Of a stretch of 27,791 bases of DNA, positions 15,589 to 25,107 are shown piece by piece (position 1 is the first letter of the stretch; each line of letters begins with the position of its first letter). Under the pieces are notes generated by a model. The model made no database searches. It was not told the origin of the DNA and saw only the letters and a list, made by a program, of their open reading frames with translations. Location of the stretch: contig CAYTVY010000019.1 in assembly GCA_964441925.1 (NCBI GenBank), forward strand, positions 1-27,791. Reading direction: 5' to 3'. The position numbers were made by a program, and so were the translations under genes. The DNA comes from Geothermobacter sp964441925. Lineage in GTDB: Bacteria; Desulfobacterota; Desulfuromonadia; Desulfuromonadales; Geothermobacteraceae.

Positions 15589-15684
15589 GTGGCTTCCTCG
15601 TCAGTCGTGGATGAACGTGTGAAACGGCCAGCGTCTGCCGGCACGTCTTCCGCCGAAAAGGCGAACCTGCTGCCACAACGCCTT

Positions 15685-15700
15685 TGCAACCAGAATACCA
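15685..15700 (-). promoter_or_regulatory. Sigma-54 promoter of the liv/ligase operon
   Basis: On the minus strand the sequence is TGGTATTCTGGTTGCA. GG and GC have the exact -24/-12 spacing of sigma-54 promoters (consensus TGGCACG-N4-TTGCW); -12 TTGCA is perfect and the -24 part matches TGG-A. The predicted start is near 15674, giving an 86-nt leader to livG. A sigma-54 activator gene lies immediately upstream, which supports the call. Confidence 0.72.
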
Positions 15701-15713
15701 AACACTGTTTTTC
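15701..15713 (+). promoter_or_regulatory. Candidate activator-binding motif, copy 1
   Basis: AACACTGTTTTTC abuts the -24 element of the liv promoter. It matches copy 2 at 15833-15845 in 12 of 13 positions, differing only at the central base of the AACA-N-TGTT palindrome. A site touching the -24 box is unusual for an enhancer and may be repressive or architectural. Confidence 0.5.
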
Positions 15714-15832
15714 GCAGACAATAGACTGGACGAGTATCTCAACATACCGTTATCAAAGATACTTTTCAAATATCAAAATAAATACCCGACAGGGATAGGG
15801 TTATGGTGAAGACACGGGATGTCATCTTTGTT

Positions 15833-15845
15833 AACAGTGTTTTTC
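15833..15845 (+). promoter_or_regulatory. Candidate upstream activator site, copy 2
   Basis: AACAGTGTTTTTC, in the same orientation as copy 1 and 132 bp from it, is centred about 165 bp upstream of the predicted liv start site. That is a normal distance for a sigma-54 enhancer. The stretch between the two copies is AT-rich and free of genes, suitable for DNA looping. Confidence 0.55.
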
Positions 15846-15903
15846 TTCCGGCGGCAGGCCGCAGAGCCCCGCGCCCCGCCGGAGGTTCCGACATCGGCCC
15901 CCA

Positions 15904-17676
<1,773 letters not shown>

Positions 17677-17752
17677 GACCAACTCCCTCAGGACAATGCC
17701 CCAGACACCACCGTCGGTGACAAAACCGGGCCCCACGCCCGGACGAGCAAAA

Positions 17753-17781
17753 ATAATACAGTGTTTTATATCTCAAGGCAA
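17753..17781 (-). promoter_or_regulatory. Sigma-70-like promoter of the activator gene
   Basis: On the minus strand TTGCCT (17776-17781) and TATTAT (17753-17758) are separated by 17 nt. The -10 matches 5 of 6 consensus bases, the -35 4 of 6. It lies about 77 nt upstream of the activator ATG. The motif at 17757-17769 falls inside the spacer, suggesting autoregulation. Confidence 0.55.
17757..17769 (+). promoter_or_regulatory. Degenerate activator motif inside the activator's own promoter
   Basis: TACAGTGTTTTAT matches AACAGTGTTTTTC at 10 of 13 positions, with the core ACAGTGTTTT intact. It lies between the -35 and -10 of the activator promoter, where binding would block RNA polymerase. Confidence 0.42.
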
Positions 17782-17888
17782 AAGAAATGTTTGACCCCAT
17801 CAGACGCGCCACGCAACAGTCGTGACCGCCACCGGATGCAGACCCAACCGGACAAAAAAAGAAACCAGTTATTTTTTCGATTTTTTTC

Positions 17889-17909
17889 GACACGGACCAC
17901 TTCAGTGTC
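17889..17909. promoter_or_regulatory. Inverted repeat upstream of icmF, possible enhancer
   Basis: GACAC (17889-17893) and GTGTC (17905-17909) form a 5-bp inverted repeat with an 11-bp spacer, two helical turns between arm centres within error. It is centred about 150 bp upstream of the predicted icmF start. The right arm contains CAGTGT, the core of the motif near livG. The remainder of 17737-18082 holds AT-rich tracts around 17855-17888 and no gene. Confidence 0.35.
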
Positions 17910-18022
17910 AACAGGAGTAGACAGATTCGTCACCTTCGTTGTCGGGGCATTTTCCCACGCCACCTTCCCCGGGACCGGCCATTGAGTCACCGGGCCGGCA
18001 TCGGGCCAACGGCCGCCAACCG

Positions 18023-18038
18023 TGGCACAAAGGTTGCT
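18023..18038 (+). promoter_or_regulatory. Sigma-54 promoter of icmF
   Basis: TGGCACAAAGGTTGCT matches the sigma-54 consensus TGGCACG-N4-TTGCW at every position but one. The predicted start is near 18049, giving a 34-nt leader with AAGGAG before the ATG at 18083. The adjacent gene encodes a sigma-54 activator. Confidence 0.9.
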
Positions 18039-18082
18039 AAAACATTGTTTGCACCAGACGCATCAATTCAAGGAGTCGCGAC

Positions 18083-21000
18083 ATGGAACAGGAACCCTAT
18101 CGCCCCAAACATCACATCCGCTTCGTCACCGCCACCAGCCTGTTCGACGGGCATGACGTGTCGATCAACATCATGCGCCGGCTTCTGCAGGACTCCGGCG
18201 CCGAGGTCGTCCACCTGGGACACAACCGCTCGGCGCGCGAGATCGTCGAGACCGCCATCCAGGAGGATGCCCAGGGCATCGCCGTCAGCTCCTACCAGGG
18301 CGGGCATCTCGAGTTCTTCAAATACATGTACGACCTGCTGCAGGAACACGGTTGCAGCCACATCCGGATCTTCGGCGGCGGCGGCGGGGTCATCATCCCC
18401 GACGAGATCCGCGAGCTGGAGGAATACGGCATCTGCAAGATCTTCTCGCCCGAGGACGGCCGCCGCATGGGCCTGCAGGGCATGATCAACTACAAGCTGC
18501 AGCAGTGCGACTTCGCACCGCCGCGCAAAATCGCGCACGATCTCGAGGCGCTGCCGACCGGTGACATCCAGGCGATCGCCCGCATGATCACCTGCGCCGA
18601 GCAGCTGGTCACCGAATCGGACGACGAGCTGCGGGCGGCCCACGAACAGGTCAAAGCGATGGCGAAGGTGGTGCCGGTGGTCGGCATCACCGGTACCGGC
18701 GGCGCCGGCAAGAGCTCGCTGACCGACGAACTGGTGCGGCGCTTTCTCAACGACTTCCCCGACAAGCGCGTCGCCATCCTTTCGGTCGATCCGACCCGCA
18801 AGCGGACCGGCGGCGCCCTGCTCGGCGACCGCATCCGGATGAACGCCATCGACACTCCGCGGGTCTACATGCGCTCGCTGGCGACCCGCGACTCGCGCAG
18901 CGAGCTGTCGGCGGCCATCCGCGAGGCGATGGCGGTCCTCAAGGCCGCCGCCTTCGACCTGATCATCGTCGAGACCAGCGGCATCGGCCAGGGTGACACC
19001 GGCATCATCGAGGTCTGCGACGTTTCGCTCTACGTCATGACCAGCGAGTTCGGGGCCCCGACCCAGCTGGAGAAGATCGACATGCTCGACTTCGCCGATC
19101 TGGTGGCGCTGAACAAGATGGAAAAACGCGGCGCCGAGGATGCCCTGCGCAACGTCCGCAAGCAGGTGCGCCGCAACCGCAAGCTGTTCGAGGCCCCGGA
19201 CGAAGAGCTGCCGGTCTACGGCACCATCGCCAGCCAGTTCAACGACGCCGGCACCAACCGCCTCTACCGTGCCCTGATCGACAAGCTGAACACCAAGTGC
19301 GGCACCGGCTGGCAGAGCCAGCTCGAGGTCGGCGACCAGGACAGCCTGGCCCAGCGCATCATCCCGCCGGAAAAGACCAGCTACCTGGGCGACATCGCCC
19401 AGACGGTGCGCAACTACCGCAAGCTGACCGACGAGCAGGTCGCGGCGGCCCGGCAGCTCTTCCAGCTCGAGGGGGCACGGCAACTGATGGCCGACAAGGC
19501 GGCCGACTTCGAGCCGCTGATCGAAAAGACCCGCGCCCTGCTCACCGAGGAGAGCCGCCGCTCCCTGGAGGAATGGCCCAAGCTGAAGGAGGCCTACCGC
19601 CAGGACGTGATGGTGACCAGGGTGCGCGACCGGGAGCTGCGCAACGAGCTGTACACCACCACCATCTCCGGCACCCGCATTCCCAAGGTCTGCCTGCCCG
19701 ACTTCGCCGACTACGGCGAGATTCTCAAGTGGCGCATGAAGGAGAACGCACCCGGCTTCTTCCCCTTCACCGCCGGTCTGTTCCCCTTCAAGCGCACCGC
19801 CGAAGATCCCAAGCGGCAGTTCGCCGGCGAGGGGACGCCCGAACGCACCAACCGCCGCTTCCACTTTCTGACCAAGGACGATCCGGCCAAGCGGCTGTCG
19901 ACCGCCTTCGACAGCATCACCCTCTACGGCGAGGACCCGGACGAGCGGCCCGACATCTACGGCAAGATCGGCATGAGCGGTGTCTCCATCTGCACTCTCG
20001 AAGACATGGACAAGCTCTTCGCCGGCTTCGATCTCTGCGATCCGATGACCAGCGTCTCGCTGACCATCAACGGCCCGGCACCGATGATCCTGGCGATGTT
20101 CCTCAACACCGCCATCCGCCAGCAGGTGGAGAAGTTCCGCAAGGAGAACGGCCGCGAGCCGGACGCCGACGAGTACCGGAAAATCCGGGCCTGGACCCTG
20201 CAGACGGTGCGCGGCACCGTCCAGGCCGACATCCTCAAGGAAGACCAGGGGCAGAACACCTGCATCTTCTCCACCGAGTTCGCCCTGCGGATGATGGGCG
20301 ACGTGCAGCAGTACTTCATCGACAACAACGTGCGCAACTACTACTCGGTGTCGATCAGCGGCTACCACATCGCCGAGGCCGGCGCCAACCCGATCAGCCA
20401 GCTGGCCTTCACCCTGGCCAACGGCTTCACCTATGTCGAGTACTACCTGGCGCGGGGGATGCACATCGACGATTTCGCCCCCAACCTCTCCTTCTTCTTC
20501 AGCAACGGCCTCGATCCCGAGTATTCGGTCATCGGCCGGGTGGCACGGCGCATCTGGGCGGTGGTGATGCGCGACAAGTACGGCGCCAACAAGCGCAGCC
20601 AGATGCTCAAGTACCACATCCAGACCTCGGGCCGCTCGCTGCACGCCCAGGAGATGGCCTTCAACGACATCCGCACCACCCTGCAGGCGCTGATGGCCAT
20701 CTACGACAACTGCAACTCGCTGCACACCAACGCCTACGACGAGGCGATCACCACCCCGACCGAAGAGTCGGTGCGGCGGGCGATGGCGATCCAGATGATC
20801 ATCAACCGGGAATTCGGCCTGGCGAAAAACGAAAATCCGCTGCAGGGTTCCTTCATCATCGAGGAGCTGACCGACCTGGTCGAGGAGGCGGTGCTGTGCG
20901 AGTTCGAGCGCATCAGCCAGCGCGGCGGCGTGCTCGGAGCGATGGAAACCCAGTACCAGCGCGGCAAGATCCAGGACGAGTCGATGCTCTACGAGCACAA

Positions 21001-21316
21001 GAAGCACACCGGCGAGCTGCCGATCATCGGTGTCAACACCTACATCAACCCGAAGGTGGAGGAGGAAGGCTACGAGATTCCGGGCGAGCTGGCCCGCTCC
21101 ACCGAGGAGGAGAAGCAGCTGCAGCTGACCAACCTGCGGGATTTCCAGCGGCGCCACGCCGACAAGGCGCCGGCGGCGCTGCAGCGGCTCAAGGACGTGG
21201 CGGTCAGCGGTGGCAACATCTTCGCCGAGCTGATGGAAACGGTGCAGGTCGCCTCCCTCGGGCAGATGACCCGTGCCCTGTACGAGGTGGGTGGACAGTA
21301 CCGGCGCAACATGTAA
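18083..21316 (+). CDS. icmF: Fused isobutyryl-CoA mutase IcmF (B12-binding, G-protein chaperone and mutase domains)
   Basis: This 1077-residue protein has the IcmF domain order. An N-terminal cobalamin domain (about 10-140) carries SLFDGHDVSINIMRR with the cobalt-ligating His24. A MeaB/ArgK-like GTPase (about 200-410) has P-loop GITGTGGAGKSS, SVDPTRKRTGGALLGDR, VETSGIGQGD and NKME. The C-terminal mutase barrel (about 540-1075) has FPFTAGLFPFKR, RQFAGEG, RLSTAFDSITLYG, SVSLTINGPAP, SVSISGYHIAEAGANPISQLAF and RSLHAQEMAFNDIRTTLQAL. Length fits characterised IcmF proteins (about 1080-1095). It interconverts isobutyryl-CoA and n-butyryl-CoA using adenosylcobalamin; some relatives also act on isovaleryl/pivalyl-CoA. 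The built-in G-protein loads and protects the cofactor. It is the first gene of its transcript, driven by a sigma-54 promoter. Confidence 0.96.
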   Translation: MEQEPYRPKHHIRFVTATSLFDGHDVSINIMRRLLQDSGAEVVHLGHNRSAREIVETAIQEDAQGIAVSSYQGGHLEFFKYMYDLLQEHGCSHIRIFGGGGGVIIPDEIRELEEYGICKIFSPEDGRRMGLQGMINYKLQQCDFAPPRKIAHDLEALPTGDIQAIARMITCAEQLVTESDDELRAAHEQVKAMAKVVPVVGITGTGGAGKSSLTDELVRRFLNDFPDKRVAILSVDPTRKRTGGALLGDRIRMNAIDTPRVYMRSLATRDSRSELSAAIREAMAVLKAAAFDLIIVETSGIGQGDTGIIEVCDVSLYVMTSEFGAPTQLEKIDMLDFADLVALNKMEKRGAEDALRNVRKQVRRNRKLFEAPDEELPVYGTIASQFNDAGTNRLYRALIDKLNTKCGTGWQSQLEVGDQDSLAQRIIPPEKTSYLGDIAQTVRNYRKLTDEQVAAARQLFQLEGARQLMADKAADFEPLIEKTRALLTEESRRSLEEWPKLKEAYRQDVMVTRVRDRELRNELYTTTISGTRIPKVCLPDFADYGEILKWRMKENAPGFFPFTAGLFPFKRTAEDPKRQFAGEGTPERTNRRFHFLTKDDPAKRLSTAFDSITLYGEDPDERPDIYGKIGMSGVSICTLEDMDKLFAGFDLCDPMTSVSLTINGPAPMILAMFLNTAIRQQVEKFRKENGREPDADEYRKIRAWTLQTVRGTVQADILKEDQGQNTCIFSTEFALRMMGDVQQYFIDNNVRNYYSVSISGYHIAEAGANPISQLAFTLANGFTYVEYYLARGMHIDDFAPNLSFFFSNGLDPEYSVIGRVARRIWAVVMRDKYGANKRSQMLKYHIQTSGRSLHAQEMAFNDIRTTLQALMAIYDNCNSLHTNAYDEAITTPTEESVRRAMAIQMIINREFGLAKNENPLQGSFIIEELTDLVEEAVLCEFERISQRGGVLGAMETQYQRGKIQDESMLYEHKKHTGELPIIGVNTYINPKVEEEGYEIPGELARSTEEEKQLQLTNLRDFQRRHADKAPAALQRLKDVAVSGGNIFAELMETVQVASLGQMTRALYEVGGQYRRNM

Positions 21317-21323
21317 CATCTTG

Positions 21324-21383
21324 AGAATCCAGAAGACAGGAGCCAGAATGCAGCAGAGGCTTCAAATTCTGACTTCCGACTCC
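21324..21383. repeat. Imperfect inverted repeat of the CAGAAT/ATTCTG type in the icmF-peptidase spacer
   Basis: The 84-nt space holds AGAATCCAGAAGACAGGAG (21324-21342) followed by CCAGAAT, and downstream ATTCTGACTTCCGACTCC (21366-21383), which is its approximate reverse complement. The pattern resembles purine-rich intergenic palindromes that recur in deltaproteobacterial genomes. It may be an mRNA hairpin within the operon. Confidence 0.4.
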
Positions 21384-21400
21384 CCCGAAAGGATGCTCCC

Positions 21401-22576
21401 ATGGCCCTGAAAACCGAATGCCAGAACCGTATCGCCAACCTCCAGCAACAGCTGCAGCGCAAGGAGCTGGACGGGGCGCTGATTCTCTATCCGATCGATC
21501 TCTTCTATTTTGCCGGCACCCGGCAGAACGGCCTGCTCTGGGTGCCGCGGCAGGGCGAGCCGCTGCTGCTGATCCGCAAGAGCCTGACCCGCGCCCGGCA
21601 GGAGTGCTGCATCGACGACTTGCGGCCCTTCCCCTCCAGCCGCCAGCTGACCGAACTGGTCGGCCGGCCGGGCCAGCGGGTCGGCATCACCTGCGACGTG
21701 CTGCCGATCGCCCAGCTCGACTACCTGAAGAAGGTGCTGCCCGAGCGGGAGTTCGTCGACATCTCCGGCATCAACCGCAACCTGCGTTCGGTCAAGTCGC
21801 CCTTCGAGGTGGAGAAGATCCGTCACGCCGGCGAGCAGCTGAGCAAGGTCTTCGCCCAGGTGCCCGAGTTCTACCGGCCGGGCATGCGCGAGATTGACCT
21901 GGCGGCCGAATTCGAATGCCGCTCGCGCAAGCTCGGCAGCGAGGGCTACGTCCGGATGCGGGCCTACAACCAGGAGCTCTTCCAGGGCCTGCTGGTCGCC
22001 GGCGGCAGCGCCAACCAGCCGGGCTTCTTCGACGGTGCCGTCACCGGCTGCGGCCTGAGCGCCGCCTCGCCGCACGGCGCCTCGACCGCCGTCATCCGGC
22101 CGGACATGCCGCTGATGGTCGACTACACCGCGGTCTACGACGGCTACATCGTCGACATGAGCCGCTTCTTCGTTCCCGGCAAGGTTCATCCCGACGTCCG
22201 GCACGCCTTCGACACCGCCCTTAAGATCCAGCGGCAGATCGTCGAGGCCCTGCGCCCCGGCGCCATCGCCTCGGAGCTGTTCGACCTGGCCTGCAACATC
22301 GCAGCCGAGGCCGGCCTGGGGGACTGCTTCATGGGCGTTCCAGGCGAGCAGGCCAGGTTCGTCGGCCACGGCGTCGGGCTCGAGCTGGACGAGATGCCGG
22401 TGCTGGCCAAGGGCTTCGACGTGCCACTGCAGCAGAACCAGACCATCGCCATCGAGCCGAAATTCCTGCTCGCGGGCCACGGGGTGGTCGGCATCGAGAA
22501 CACCTGGGCGGTCGGGGCCGAAGGAGGCATCCGCCTTTCGCCGGCCGACGACCAGCTCGTCACCCTGCCGGCCTGA
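21401..22576 (+). CDS. M24-family metallopeptidase (Xaa-Pro dipeptidase/aminopeptidase type)
   Basis: This 391-residue protein has a creatinase-like N-terminal domain (about 1-125) and a pita-bread catalytic domain (about 135-390). The five metal ligands are identifiable: two aspartates in MVDYTAVYDGYIVDMSR, histidine in FVGHGVGLELDE, glutamate in IAIEPKF and glutamate in VGIENTW. The family cleaves Xaa-Pro bonds with two metal ions in the cytoplasm; some relatives are creatinase-like and not peptidases. The ATG at 21401 follows AAAGGA. It is 84 nt after icmF and 10 nt before the flavin oxidoreductase gene. There is no clear link to acyl-CoA metabolism. Confidence 0.9.
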   Translation: MALKTECQNRIANLQQQLQRKELDGALILYPIDLFYFAGTRQNGLLWVPRQGEPLLLIRKSLTRARQECCIDDLRPFPSSRQLTELVGRPGQRVGITCDVLPIAQLDYLKKVLPEREFVDISGINRNLRSVKSPFEVEKIRHAGEQLSKVFAQVPEFYRPGMREIDLAAEFECRSRKLGSEGYVRMRAYNQELFQGLLVAGGSANQPGFFDGAVTGCGLSAASPHGASTAVIRPDMPLMVDYTAVYDGYIVDMSRFFVPGKVHPDVRHAFDTALKIQRQIVEALRPGAIASELFDLACNIAAEAGLGDCFMGVPGEQARFVGHGVGLELDEMPVLAKGFDVPLQQNQTIAIEPKFLLAGHGVVGIENTWAVGAEGGIRLSPADDQLVTLPA

Positions 22577-22586
22577 GGAGTCACCT

Positions 22587-23693
22587 ATGCCGCATGCCCG
22601 TGAACTGTTCGCCCCGGCGCGGCTCGGCACGCTGCAACTGCGCAACCGGCTGGTCCGTTCGGCGACCTGGGAAGGAATGTGCGACCCGGAAGGCGTACCG
22701 GGCGAGGCGCTGATCGCCCTCTACCGTGAGCTGGCGGCCGGCGGTGCCGGCCTGATCATCACCGGCTTCGCCTACGTCTCCCGCGAAGGCAAGCTGCTGC
22801 CCGGCGCCCTCGGCCTGTACGACGACAGCCTGGAGGAGCCCGTGCGCCGGCTGGTCGACGCGGTGCACGCCGAAGGCGGCCGGATCTGCGCCCAGATCGG
22901 ACATGCCGGCGGCCAGACCCGCGCCGACGTCTGCGGCTGCACCCCGATCGCCCCCTCGGCCGTGACGCCGGAGCAGTATCCGCAGACGCCCCTGGAGATG
23001 AGCGCCGACGACATCGCCCGCGTCATCGACGCCTTCGCCGCCGCCGCCGACCGTGCCCGCCGCTGGGGATTCGACGCCATCCAGCTGCACGCCGCCCACG
23101 GCTACCTGATCAACCAGTTCCTCTCGCCGCTGTGCAACCGGCGCAGCGACGCCTGGGGCGGCACCCCCCGGAACCGGCGGCGCTTTCTGCTCGAGGTGGC
23201 GGCCGCCGTCCGGCAGGCCGCCGGCGGCCGCCTGCCGCTGCTGGCCAAGCTGAGCCTCGACGACCACCAGGAAGGCGGCCTGAGCCGCGAGGAGGCCCTG
23301 CAGGCGGCCCGCGCGCTCGACGAGGCCGGCATCGACGGCATCGAGATCAGCAGCGGCACCCCGGCCTCCGGGGAACGCACCCCGGTGCGCCGGCGCCGCA
23401 CCGACGATCCGCCGCTGGCGCCGTACAACCTGGAACTGGCCGAGCGGCTGCGTCCCGTCGTCCGCTGCCCGCTGCTGCTGGTGGGCGGCATCCGCGACCG
23501 GCTGCGGGCCGAAAGCATCCTGCGCGGCGGCAGCGCCGACTTCATCTCCCTCTGCCGTCCCTTCATCTGCCAGCCGGACCTGCCGCGGCGCTGGCAGGAC
23601 GAGAGCCGGGCAACCGCCGCCTGCACCTCCTGCAACGGCTGCTTCAAGACCGCCTTCCGGGGGCGGCTGCACTGTGTGCGGAACAGCGGCTGA
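22587..23693 (+). CDS. NADH:flavin oxidoreductase, old yellow enzyme family (single domain)
   Basis: This 368-residue FMN-binding TIM-barrel protein has the family signatures: LFAPARLGTLQLRNRLVRSATWEG, CAQIGHAGGQT, the active-site block LHAAHGYLINQFLSPLCNRRSDAWGG, RRRFLLEV, and LLVGGIRDRLRAESIL-GGSADFISLCRPFI for phosphate binding. It probably reduces an alpha,beta-unsaturated carbonyl compound with NAD(P)H. A cysteine cluster C-x2-C-x2-C-x10-C closes the protein (TSCNGCFKTAFRGRLHC), reminiscent of the Fe-S motif of 2,4-dienoyl-CoA reductase but without that enzyme's extra FAD/NAD domain. The ATG at 22587 follows GAGGAG. An enoyl substrate would fit the neighbourhood but is not shown. Confidence 0.9.
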   Translation: MPHARELFAPARLGTLQLRNRLVRSATWEGMCDPEGVPGEALIALYRELAAGGAGLIITGFAYVSREGKLLPGALGLYDDSLEEPVRRLVDAVHAEGGRICAQIGHAGGQTRADVCGCTPIAPSAVTPEQYPQTPLEMSADDIARVIDAFAAAADRARRWGFDAIQLHAAHGYLINQFLSPLCNRRSDAWGGTPRNRRRFLLEVAAAVRQAAGGRLPLLAKLSLDDHQEGGLSREEALQAARALDEAGIDGIEISSGTPASGERTPVRRRRTDDPPLAPYNLELAERLRPVVRCPLLLVGGIRDRLRAESILRGGSADFISLCRPFICQPDLPRRWQDESRATAACTSCNGCFKTAFRGRLHCVRNSG

Positions 23694-23728
23694 GTCATCC
23701 GCCGGCGACAACGGAAAGGGAAGGTCCG

Positions 23729-24553
23729 ATGAAGATTTTCGACGTGCACATCCACAGCGGCGATCGGCACGAGTGGACCGAGGAGGCCTTCGCCTTTCTG
23801 ATGTCGCTCGGCAGGTCGTACGAACAGCGGCTCTACGACAGTGCCGGCAACCAGCGCGACGACGAGCTGCACCGCATCCTGGTCGAAGAGGGTGTCGAGC
23901 ACGCCGTGCTGCTGCCGGAATACGCCCCGAAAATCGCCGGCGTCCATCCGGTGGAACGGGTCATTGCCATCGCCGCCCGTTTTCCGCGCTTCATTCCCTT
24001 CGGTTTCATCAATCCGCGGCTGCACCATCCGGTGGAAGAATTCGAGCGGCAGCTCGCCCTCGGCATCAGGGGGCTGAAGCTTCATCCCGTCCACTGCGAG
24101 CACGACGTCAACGAACGCGCCCTTTACCCGGTCTACGAACGCTGCCTCCAGCTCGGCCTGCCGGTGATGATGCACGCCGGCACCTCCATCTTCACCGGCG
24201 CCAGGATGCGCTACGCCGATCCCTACACCTACGACGACGTCGCCACCGACTTTCCCGGCCTGACCATCATCCTGGCGCACGGCGGGCGCGGTTTCTGGTA
24301 CCAGCAGGCCGAGTTCATGGTCAAACGGCACAAGAACGTCTACATCGACATCTGCGGCCTGCCGCCGCAGAACCTGCTGCGGCTCTACCCCTCGCTGCCC
24401 AAGCTCGCCGAAAAGTTTCTCTTCGGCAGCGACTTTCCCGGCGTGCCGGGGATCCGGGCGAACGCCGAGGCCGTCTGCCGCCTCGATCTCTGTCCGGAGG
24501 CGCAGGAACTGATCTGCCACCGCAACGCCGAACGGCTGCTGCTGCCGGACTGA
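23729..24553 (+). CDS. Amidohydrolase-2 family metal-dependent hydrolase/decarboxylase
   Basis: This 274-residue TIM-barrel protein carries the amidohydrolase-2 (ACMSD-like) metal motif: HxH at residues 7 and 9 (DVHIHSG), VMMHAGTS, ILAHGGRG and the late aspartate in FGSDFPG. GIRGLKLHPVH resembles the lysine strand of the family. Members hydrolyse C-N or C-O bonds or decarboxylate aromatic and related acids without redox. The ATG at 23729 has GGGAAGG before it; the much longer upstream extension in frame is a shadow of the oxidoreductase gene. It is 35 nt after that gene and probably cotranscribed. The substrate is unknown. Confidence 0.88.
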   Translation: MKIFDVHIHSGDRHEWTEEAFAFLMSLGRSYEQRLYDSAGNQRDDELHRILVEEGVEHAVLLPEYAPKIAGVHPVERVIAIAARFPRFIPFGFINPRLHHPVEEFERQLALGIRGLKLHPVHCEHDVNERALYPVYERCLQLGLPVMMHAGTSIFTGARMRYADPYTYDDVATDFPGLTIILAHGGRGFWYQQAEFMVKRHKNVYIDICGLPPQNLLRLYPSLPKLAEKFLFGSDFPGVPGIRANAEAVCRLDLCPEAQELICHRNAERLLLPD

Positions 24554-24797
24554 ATCCACCGCAGACCGCCGCGCACCTCCGCCTTTACCCCGTCCGCATC
24601 CTCCCGGAACCCGCCTGTGCCGATCCCCGGCCCGCCCCGGCGCCGACCGTCAGCAGATGCCGCGCGAAGCTGCCTGTTGTTTCTCCTGCCGCGAAGCTAG
24701 CATCGGACCCGTACCATCCCCTCCCGACGAGGGTGCGTGCCCCCGTTGCGCCAGCGACGGGACGACAACCGCAATCAGCGAAACGAAGGAGGAGAAC

Positions 24798-24935
24798 ATG
24801 GACTACATGGGTTATCACGACCTTTTCGACCACCTGCTCACCCCGCCCCCCGAACAGCCGCCGCAACCGGCCGCCGGCAAACGCCCCTGGATCCGCCGGC
24901 TGTTCTTCGGCAGGCGGCAGGGCCCGAAGAACTGA
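24798..24935 (+). CDS. Small uncharacterised protein, 45 residues
   Basis: A strong ribosome-binding site (AAGGAGGAG) precedes the ATG at 24798. The product reads MDYMGYHDLFDHLLTPPP at the start, then a proline-rich linker and a basic tail, RPWIRRLFFGRRQGPKN. There is no signal peptide or long membrane segment; the basic, aromatic tail could bind membrane or nucleic acid, which is speculation. I do not recognise a family. It is the last gene before a perfect terminator. The preceding 244 nt (24554-24797) hold a GC-rich spacer with two copies of CGCGAAGCT and no convincing gene or promoter. Confidence 0.62.
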   Translation: MDYMGYHDLFDHLLTPPPEQPPQPAAGKRPWIRRLFFGRRQGPKN

Positions 24936-24953
24936 CCCCCATTCCCTGATCGG

Positions 24954-24993
24954 AAACGGCCAACCAGCTAGATGCTGGTTGGCCGTTTTGTTT
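24954..24993 (+). terminator. Intrinsic terminator of the icmF operon
   Basis: A perfect 15-bp stem (24954-24968 with 24974-24988) and a TAGAT loop are followed by a T-rich run (GTTTTGTTT). It lies 18 nt after the stop codon of the small protein gene and marks the end of the icmF transcript. Confidence 0.95.
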
Positions 24994-25073
24994 CGTGGCG
25001 GCCTTGCGATGTGCCACCTACGAAACGCGACATCCCGCTCCGACTCCTCCCTCCCCCCACAAAAAGGACAAAG

Positions 25074-25107
25074 AAATCAGCTCGGAGAGTCTGCTCAGAG
25101 CTGATTT
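25074..25107. promoter_or_regulatory. Inverted repeat upstream of the ATPase promoter
   Basis: AAATCAGCTC (25074-25083) and GAGCTGATTT (25098-25107) form a perfect 10-bp inverted repeat with a 14-nt spacer. It ends exactly where the larger operator palindrome begins. It is probably a second operator or an upstream binding site. Confidence 0.55.

Noticed and set aside
15847..15883. 8-bp GC-rich hairpin (TCCGGCGG/CCGCCGGA) after the activator gene as a terminator
   Set aside because: Read on the minus strand it is followed by A residues, not T residues, and the loop is long; not a standard intrinsic terminator.
18068..21319. 1083-codon ORF antisense to icmF
   Set aside because: It is a shadow of the high-GC icmF gene: composition is unlike a real protein, and the sense strand encodes an unmistakable IcmF.
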